Assembly: GCA_024699855.1 (NCBI GenBank)
Contig: JAMPIQ010000003.1
Coordinates: forward strand, 5,084,001-5,148,000
DNA from: Aphelenchoides besseyi
Taxonomy: Eukaryota > Nematoda > Chromadorea > Rhabditida > Aphelenchoididae
Reading direction: 5' to 3'
Length of the DNA stretch: 64,000 bases
The notes beneath the pieces were generated by a model. It did no database searches. It was given only the letters and a program-made list of their open reading frames with translations, and had not been told where the DNA came from. Position 1 is the stretch's first letter; each line of letters opens with the position of its first letter. The translations under genes and the position numbers were made by a program. Below, in pieces: positions 57,195 to 64,000 of the stretch.

Positions 57195-58874
57195 ATGAGT
57201 ACCACCACACCAGTGGACCGTGTTCTTTACAACAATGTTTTCCGTTCAATGAAGCGCGCTTCTGACATGTTCGGCAAAGATCGGGAGCAGTTTTTCGAAG
57301 GCTCAGAAAGAGCGTAAGTTTCTTGGTCAATTATCAGATTTACTCGATTTTTTAGCAATAAACTGTTTCGTGGTGTGAAAGCAAAGAGCGACTATGGACC
57401 GGTTTTGAATGCAGCGAAAGAAGCCAAACGCAAGAAAGCGGAAGAAATCTTGCAATTGCCGAATAATCAGCGAGCAGGAATCGAAGCGGTCGTCAATCGA
57501 GAACGTTTGTTGTCCGCGAAATAAAACTCATCAATCCGCTTCTTTAGATCAGCAATTAGCGATTACAAGTGGAACAGCAACCACCGGAGTTGTAGCTAAT
57601 AAACCAACGACAACACAGAACGACAATTCCGTGCGATCCTTATTGCCATCGAAAGCAAATCTGTTGGTCAAACCGACTTGGCATGCACCGTGGAAACTTT
57701 ATCGAGTGATTTCTGGACACACCGGTTGGGTTCGTTCCGTTGATGTCGAACCGAATAACGAATGGTTTGCAACGGGCGGAGCGGATCGAATTATCAAAGT
57801 CGGTTTTCATTTGCTTGAGATCGTCCATAATCAGTTCTTTAGATTTGGGATTTGGCGAGTGGAAAACTAAAACTGTCGCTTACTGGACATATCAGTGCTG
57901 TTCGAGCAGTCAAAATCTCAACACGACATCCCTATCTTTTCAGTGTTGGCGAAGACAAGCAGGTTATTCAATCGATTGTTTAACATGTAAAATCCTCTTT
58001 TCAGGTTAAATGTTGGGATTTGGAGCAGAACAAAGTTGTTCGTCACTATCATGGTCATTTGAGTGCTGTACAAGATGTTGCACTTCATCCCATGCTCGAT
58101 CTTCTAGTCACAACCGGCCGAGATGCAACAGCACGTGTTTGGGACATGAGAACGAAGGCTCAGGTTTTCTGTTTAACTGGACACACGAACACCGTCGCCT
58201 CTGTGGTTTGTCAGGAAAATGATCCACAAATCATAACCGGCAGTCATGATTCGACGATTCGACTTTGGGATTTGGCAAGCGGTAAAAGTGTTTGTACACT
58301 TACAAATCATAAGGTAAATATCGAATTTGTGTTATGGTATCAATTTGTGTGATTTAGAAAAGTGTACGTTCATTGGTTTTGCATCCAACGTTGGATATGT
58401 TCGCTTCGGGCTCAACGGACAACATTAAACAGTGGCGAAGTCGTGATGGAACTTTCTATCAAAATCTTTCGGGACATAACACCATGATCAACGCTTTGGC
58501 TGTCAATGAAGATGGGGTTTTGGTTTCTGGAGGTTTGTTGGTGAATTAACAACTTTGCTCAATTGTCTTCAGGTGACAATGGAACATTGCATTTCTTTGA
58601 TTGGAATTCAGCTTTCTGCTTCCAAAAAGAACAGGCACCACCACAACCAGGTTCGATCGATTCGGAGAATGGTATCTTCTCAATGGTGTTCGATAAGAGT
58701 GGTACGCGTTTGATAACTGCAGAAGCAGACAAGTCAATTAAGATGTGGAGGGAAGATCCGGATGCGGTGAGCTTATAATCTATTTGTACAGAAGGTAATT
58801 ATTCTCGATTTTAGACCGAAGAGACCCATCCGATTGTGTGGCGTCCTGAGTTTCTACGCAAACAAAAGGCCTAA
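57195..58874 (+). CDS. PLRG1: PLRG1/PRL1 WD40 spliceosome protein
   Basis: Multi-exon gene with ATG at 57195 and TAA at 58872-58874. The N-terminus ([29 protein letters not shown]) matches PLRG1, then a Thr/Asn-rich linker and [20 protein letters not shown], where the WD40 propeller begins. Repeats follow: [117 protein letters not shown] and [19 protein letters not shown]1 is part of the Prp19/CDC5L complex in activated spliceosomes. A conserved C-terminal [15 protein letters not shown] is present. The internal TAA at 57520-57522 falls within a 44-nt intron (57502-57545). Confidence 0.92.
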
Positions 58875-59822
58875 TCTCCCAACTTATCACTGGCGTTTTC
58901 ATGTTATGAATGCAATTATTGTAATCGATTAAAGTTACCTTTGTTTTACAGTTCTTTTTGAAACGAATGAATGTTATTTTTGATGAATCTCGTCGATAAA
59001 CAAACTGCATTTTATCGTCAACAGAATTTGATCTTTAGATAAAAATGTTAAGACACCCAATGTCAATCAAAAGTTCCATATTCAATGAATTTCGGTTGTT
59101 ACTTCGACATTTCGATTCCACTGATGTTCGATAAGGCAGTGATCGAGTGTTCAATAAGCTTCAGACGATGACTGGAAATCAAAAGTCGTTGAAATCACGA
59201 TGTTTCTTTTGCAAGACCTTCCAAATTTCAACAAGTCCCGCAGCTACTCGAAACTTCTTCATTTGACCGAAAAAACGTGCGATCGGCGGCAATCATGCGT
59301 TAACTTTTAAAGCACGTGGTTTCCAATTCGAGAGCAGCGAAGTTTTGCAATTCGAGCAAACGACAGTTGTTCTTCGATTCTCCAAGAAGTGAGTAGACTA
59401 CGAAAAGTTACGGTGTAATTTTAATTGATCACTCATCAACAGAGTCAGACCATCGCTCGTGTATTTCGACTTCCTCTTTCCGCTCCCCACACACCAAGTT
59501 AAGAGGAAAATGTGATCGTCGAAAAAACTTGAAATTTTCAATCAGTCACACCAACGGCAAAAAGGAAAGACCATTGATAGAGCAACGATCAGCGTTGCAC
59601 GGGAATCGGTTTTATTTCGAATGCGTCTCTCAGCGTTGGTGGACAGTCGCCGACTGTGTCTCCGCCCAATCAGTTGCTGAATGTGCTTTAAAAGCGAACG
59701 AGCACATCGCTAAGCGGAGTATTTGCTGCGGGCGTTCTGTGGAGTTGTCATCGCAAACCGGGATCGAAACGATGTGCCAGAAGACGTTACAAGTTCGAGT
59801 TGCTGAAACCGAGGACCATACG
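58875..59822. other. Intergenic, no gene recognised
   Basis: About 950 bp. An open plus-strand frame (59529-59930) runs into the next gene's first exon, so the start chosen at 59823 could be too short. Confidence 0.4.
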
Positions 59823-60542
59823 ATGAAGCCTGCGAAACGAACAGGCGCATTGAACTACGAACGCGACGATATTTTTGCGGCCAAAGTAAGTTCTCTTCGC
59901 ATTCCATTGCTTTGCACGCACTTCGGGTAATGTGCATCTTGAGTATGTTCATAAATAGCACACATCCGAAAATGTTTTGGACGAAATGAATGTGCGGCCA
60001 AAGCGCACTCAAACGACGACGCGGAACCATTCGTCGGCTTATCGTTCAGATGCCGTTCACGTGAACAACACACACGACAAACTGCAGTGCACGTGCACTT
60101 CTTCCGAAGAAAAAGGCGGTCCATCCCCTCATCAAGCGTCCGTATCTCTTAGGGCGGGCTAATCACTGTCGATCCTACGATTTCTAATTGAGTTGTGTTG
60201 GTGATTCGTGGGTTATAAAAATAACCGTGAATTCGGCCCCATGCGTTCAATTCGAACTACTCGTTTAGCGTGCTTTCAACTCAATCAATTACCTTATTAA
60301 TTGTTTCGCTTTTTCAGAATCCAGTCGATCTTACAATCTTTGGAAAACTCGAATACGACATGATTGGAGCTGTTGTCAATGTACTTGAGTGCTCACTCCT
60401 TTTCTTCGCTGTCATCCGCGCTCTTCTCTCGGTCATGACTCCAAATTCGCAAAAACTTCACAGTGTTTATTGGCTCTTCATCATCTTGCCACTGTCCATT
60501 CTCTTCACTCGTGCCGAAGCAACCGATGAGTTGGACGATTAA
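59823..60542 (+). CDS. Small two-TM protein, unrecognised
   Basis: Exons 59823-59885 and 60318-60542, joined across a 432-nt intron in phase 0, give 95 residues. The N-terminal part is basic and polar (MKPAKRTGALNYERDDIFAAK). Two hydrophobic spans follow: NVLECSLLFFAVIRALLSV and WLFIILPLSILFTRA, with an acidic end (EATDELDD). The second exon alone is open and well bounded by a TTTTCAG acceptor. The first could extend upstream in the same frame. No family assigned; it may be a small endomembrane protein. Confidence 0.55.
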
Positions 60543-61359
60543 ACCCATGTCTTCAACAGTTCATTTCCACCAGCTCTCAGGAACTCGACCATGACCGTCA
60601 ACTGAACTCAATCGTTAGCCACTTTTTGGCATCCGTAACCCTTCTTTTACGATGAGTCAAGATCCCGCAATTCTTGTTTCTTTCCCACTCCTATGGAGTT
60701 GTGCCTTCAATGGCACATTCACATAAATCTCGCCAACAGCATACGGTTACTATCCCTTTTCATTTAGTCATCTGCTTGTTTGTTAAAGTAATTTAACTAT
60801 CAACTTCGTCATGTGCTTTGGAATGTGTAATAAAGACACGACCATTTGAATTGATCGGTTTTCCCGTTAACACACACATTACAATCAAAGAGAACTCATG
60901 TCCCTATGATGTTCACGTGCATTTCGTGCGCATCAAAGAAGAAGCAACGAAAATGAGTGTCCGCTAAAGCACGGAGCAAAAGTCGGGAAAAGGACGTTCG
61001 AAGTGAAGAAAAATAATCGCAAGACCGTAGGTCAACTGCACAAACATGCGGACGTTGATAGAAGGCTGTTGAGTGCAATAAAACTGACTTAAAAAGTCGG
61101 AAATCGATGGGGGAATTCAAGGTTATTGACGACTTTTCAGTTGGAACTTTCGAGCGCATGATTTTGCAGCACACAAAAACGAACGGACCAAAAGTCATGA
61201 ATGTTTTTAAAAGCCCACGAATTGAATTTGCGTATTTACAAGAATATTTGAACACGAAACCCCCCAATGTTTACCATAGCAACCGAAATGCGTGCGCCGA
61301 CAGAACATAACATTGGACATATACTCGAAAAAAATCGATTTTCTGCAAACTCTCTCTAA
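60543..61359. other. Intergenic, IFT74 upstream region
   Basis: About 820 bp including the X-box. Open frames on both strands at 60896-61310 have no splice logic or motifs. Confidence 0.45.
61270..61283 (+). promoter_or_regulatory. X-box (RFX/DAF-19 site) upstream of IFT74
   Basis: The sequence TTTACCATAGCAAC matches the RFX X-box consensus RYYNYY-WW-RRNRAC at 13 of 14 positions (only the first base deviates). It lies about 77 bp upstream of the IFT74 ATG, the usual position and spacing for X-boxes of ciliary genes in C. elegans. Confidence 0.65.
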
Positions 61360-63837
61360 ATGGATTCATCAACACCATTGGAAAGACCACGAACTTCGGC
61401 TGGTCGTCCACCGACATCAAATCGGCCAAAAACAGCGGGAAGAAGTGAGTTGCATCGATTGATGAACATTGTGGTTATTGCAAGTTTAGACTCAGATAGA
61501 CCACCAACTGCTGCTTCTCAGCCAGTGGTTCAAGCCGTAGAGAATTCCGATTCTTCACCGGTTCTAATTAATGAAATACGACGTCCGGGAACTGGTCGTT
61601 CATCGATGATTTCGGCCGCTGGTCAACGGCCACCAACGGTCAAACTTTTTGTACTGAGTATTCGAAGGCGTAATTTCAGGCAGCAATTCGTAACACAAGC
61701 AGAGCAGGAAGCACAATGCCACCGGGATCAAGAGCTGGATTGCCGAATGGGGCAGAAGGTCGACTGAGCACAGCGGCTGTTCCTGTCATTTCGGGATCTC
61801 AAATTCGTCCAACAACGCAACAAGGTTTCATTGCCCAACGTCCAACAAGTCGACTCGGCAGTGAGTATCATATTATCTTCATTGTTTTACTGTAAATTTT
61901 AGCTGGTTTAGCAGGTCGTCAAGTTGCTGATAAAACCTACTTCATGGGACTTCTAAATACGCAATTAAGTGCATTGCAAGAAGAAATCGTTTTGTTAACG
62001 GAACAATTGAATGTTCGTTTACGAATTTGCTGTCAATGTTATTTGTTGTTTAGAATGTTGAATTCGAACAGAACAAATTGCTTCTTTACGAACAAAAGTA
62101 AGAGATTAATATCAACGAAAATACCAGGTTTCGTATAGTGCTGAAGAACAAGCCGAAGAGATCAAACGACTCCAGGGCGAATTAGCGGACTTTAATTTTG
62201 TGAGTTAGACCGTAAGTTCGTTTATTCGTATTACTTTCAGATAATCGATAGACAAAATACGGGCACAAGCGATTTGAGAGATCTCGAATACACGGTAATG
62301 GAAGAGCAAAAACGAACAGAAGAATTGAATGCCGCCGTGGAGTTGCTCTTCAATGAGCGACGAAATGCTGAAGATGCGTGTTATCAATTGGAAACAAAGC
62401 AAATCGATGAAGTCCGACAACAAAAAGATGCTGCTATTGACAATCTGGCGAGTGGATAAGCAGTCTACTCATTGACAACAAATTGTAGGACTATGAAACC
62501 AAAAACGCTTATGAGGCGGCGAAAACTGAAGCCAAGAGTTTGCGCAACGAATTGGACGAACGACAAAACGAATACGATGAACTGGTCAAAGAGAAAGAAG
62601 AACTGGACTTGCAGTTAGCGAATTCATCGTTAAAACAACAAGCGAGTAAGAAGCGAAGACAAAACGTTCAACTCTTCTTGTAGTGATCTTGTACGAACAA
62701 ATGAGTGAACTAGAAGGTCGAAAACAAACGATAATCGCCGAAATGGAAGCAGCAGCCGAAACTCCAGAAGCTCAACGAGAACAACTGATTGAACAAATTA
62801 AGAAGAATAACGACGAAATAGCAAACATTGAAAAACAGTAGGTTATAGGAAATCGATCTGACTATTGATTCAATTTTAGGATTGAAGAAATGAATAATCA
62901 GGTTTCTTTTGGACAAGAAGAACTACACGAACTAGAAAACGAAGTTGTTTGACCTTTGTTCTCTTTTTATTAGCTTCTTTATTTCTAGTTTGAATTGGCT
63001 GCCGGAGAGAAAAACGATCGATTCCGAGAACTAAAACAAAAAGAACGTCAATTGGATGATTTTCTAAGCACATTCGACGTCAAAAAGCTGGAAGCTGAAA
63101 ATGCCGTGGGTGATAGTCAGCTTACTGTCGTGCGGTTGTTGCGTTTGATCTCGGCGAATTGTCGTGACGAGTTAGCGAACGTTACGGCTTTAGACGAATC
63201 AGCAATGGAAATAGCGGTTCAGGGCGCTACTTCAGCCAACGAACTTCAAGATCTTCATGTGTAAGAACCTAGTGCTTTGAGGCGATTTGTTCGATTTTAC
63301 CATTTAGACGACTGCAAGAAGAAATGATTGGATTGAACGAATCGGAAAAACGGTTGAAAGCCGAAATGGAAAGTATGAGGCAGCAACAAACGGAAAGATT
63401 CCAAACAAAAATGAGCATGAAAGAGTTTGGAAAGTATCGAGACGAAGCAGAAACTCGAAAAAAGGTTGGGTCCGATTATTTGATGTCGATTACATGCAGT
63501 CTAGGAGTTGGAAGATCGGGCGTCTGAACTGTCAATCGAGGTAGCAGCCAAACAAACCGAATCGATTAAATTGGACGATCAGCTCAGTAATATGATTAGA
63601 CGTTTGTCTCAATATCCGCACTTTCCGAAGCTGCGCGATCTTCGACGTCGAATTGAGATTGCGGAAGACGAGCGTAAATCTCTACAAAGCCAGCTGGATG
63701 CAAAGCTTGCAGAAGTCGATTATCAACAGTTGAAAGCTCAGGTTTGTGTTGTTTACTGTGTAGAAACAAAACAGTTTTAGGTCTTTCAACTTCGCACAAT
63801 GTACAATCAAAGTCTAATTGAGTCGCTGGGACGTTAG
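61360..63837 (+). CDS. IFT74: Intraflagellar transport protein 74
   Basis: A multi-exon gene whose N-terminus is basic and rich in Arg, Pro, Ser and Thr (PRTSAGRPPTSNRPKTAGR, TGRSSMISAAGQRPPT), the tubulin-binding type seen in IFT74. It continues into TQQGFIAQRPTSR and GLAGRQVADKTYFMGLLNTQ, then long coiled coils: SALQEEIVLLTEQLN, EEIKRLQGELADFN, ELEGRKQTIIAEMEAAAETP, KNDRFRELKQKERQLDDFLS. IFT74 pairs with IFT81 in the IFT-B core that carries tubulin along cilia. The end, from MYNQSLIESLGR to the TAG at 63835-63837, is slightly shorter than in vertebrates. Introns are about 40-46 nt. The X-box upstream supports a ciliary role. Confidence 0.9.
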
Positions 63838-64000
63838 TTGTTTCGAGAGTTGTCAAATAAACCAAGTTCAATTTCGAATGCAAAATCGTTTAAAAGCGTC
63901 GGAGTCTTCTGAAGTCTTCACACATTAACCTGTTCACGTAACATACAATTAGCGCTCTTGAGGTCGGAATCCGACGAATAAAAAACACGAAAAGGTTCCG

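Noticed and set aside
1..64000. CRISPR arrays, rRNA genes, bacterial operons
   Set aside because: No regularly spaced repeats, rRNA-like sequence or bacterial gene organisation were seen.

Overview
This looks like nuclear DNA from a small invertebrate with a compact genome, most probably a nematode. Every gene I could model is split by GT-AG introns. Nearly all are 38-50 nt, 41 nt is the commonest length, and a few use GC-AG. Nematode-type signals are a secreted protein with two pepsin-inhibitor-3-like repeats, a DOMON secreted protein, tandem full-length P-glycoproteins and a near-perfect RFX/DAF-19 X-box in front of IFT74. There is no bacterial or viral gene organisation, no CRISPR array and no rRNA. 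Assignments rest on protein motifs recalled from known families; no database search was run.

Left part (1-13.5 kb): the C-terminal end of a Pif1/Helitron-type helicase opens the window. Then come an unknown membrane protein, TRIAP1/Mdm35 and MED10 (stop and start codons overlap, TGATG), mitoribosomal mL43, a MARVEL-like four-helix protein, and on the minus strand a RING/transmembrane protein and mitoribosomal bL20m. bL20m is divergent from a ZIP zinc transporter. METTL4 (DPPW methyltransferase) and the single NFI transcription factor follow.

Middle (13.5-38.9 kb): UBR3, a very large N-recognin-like E3 ligase whose UBR box is interrupted in an odd way; a small secreted six-cysteine protein; a UBE2L-type E2 (minus); the first P-glycoprotein; two small unknown proteins; a large low-complexity zinc-finger protein with C2HC fingers and a probable 1.56 kb intron; the pepsin-inhibitor-3-like protein (minus); and a four-TM protein (minus).

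Right part (39-64 kb): NOP2 rRNA methyltransferase, a four-finger zinc-finger protein (minus), CCT4, an unknown Ser/Asn-rich protein (minus), a protein resembling a family I mainly associate with fungi, a DOMON protein, the second P-glycoprotein with an unusually long N-terminal extension, mitoribosomal uL10m (minus), PLRG1 (spliceosome WD40), a small two-TM protein and the ciliary gene IFT74.

Most genes are unrelated housekeeping genes packed 40-500 bp apart, several in divergent pairs with 140-175 bp between start codons. The P-glycoproteins are the only duplicated family. They share a 124-bp identical block that spans two introns and a 15-nt microexon coding the ABC signature, which suggests recent gene conversion. 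The most unusual signals concern splicing: 10-nt and 15-nt microexons inside ATP-binding motifs, four well-supported GC-AG introns, and at least two junctions (in UBE2L and P-glycoprotein 2) where homology points to a non-AG acceptor.
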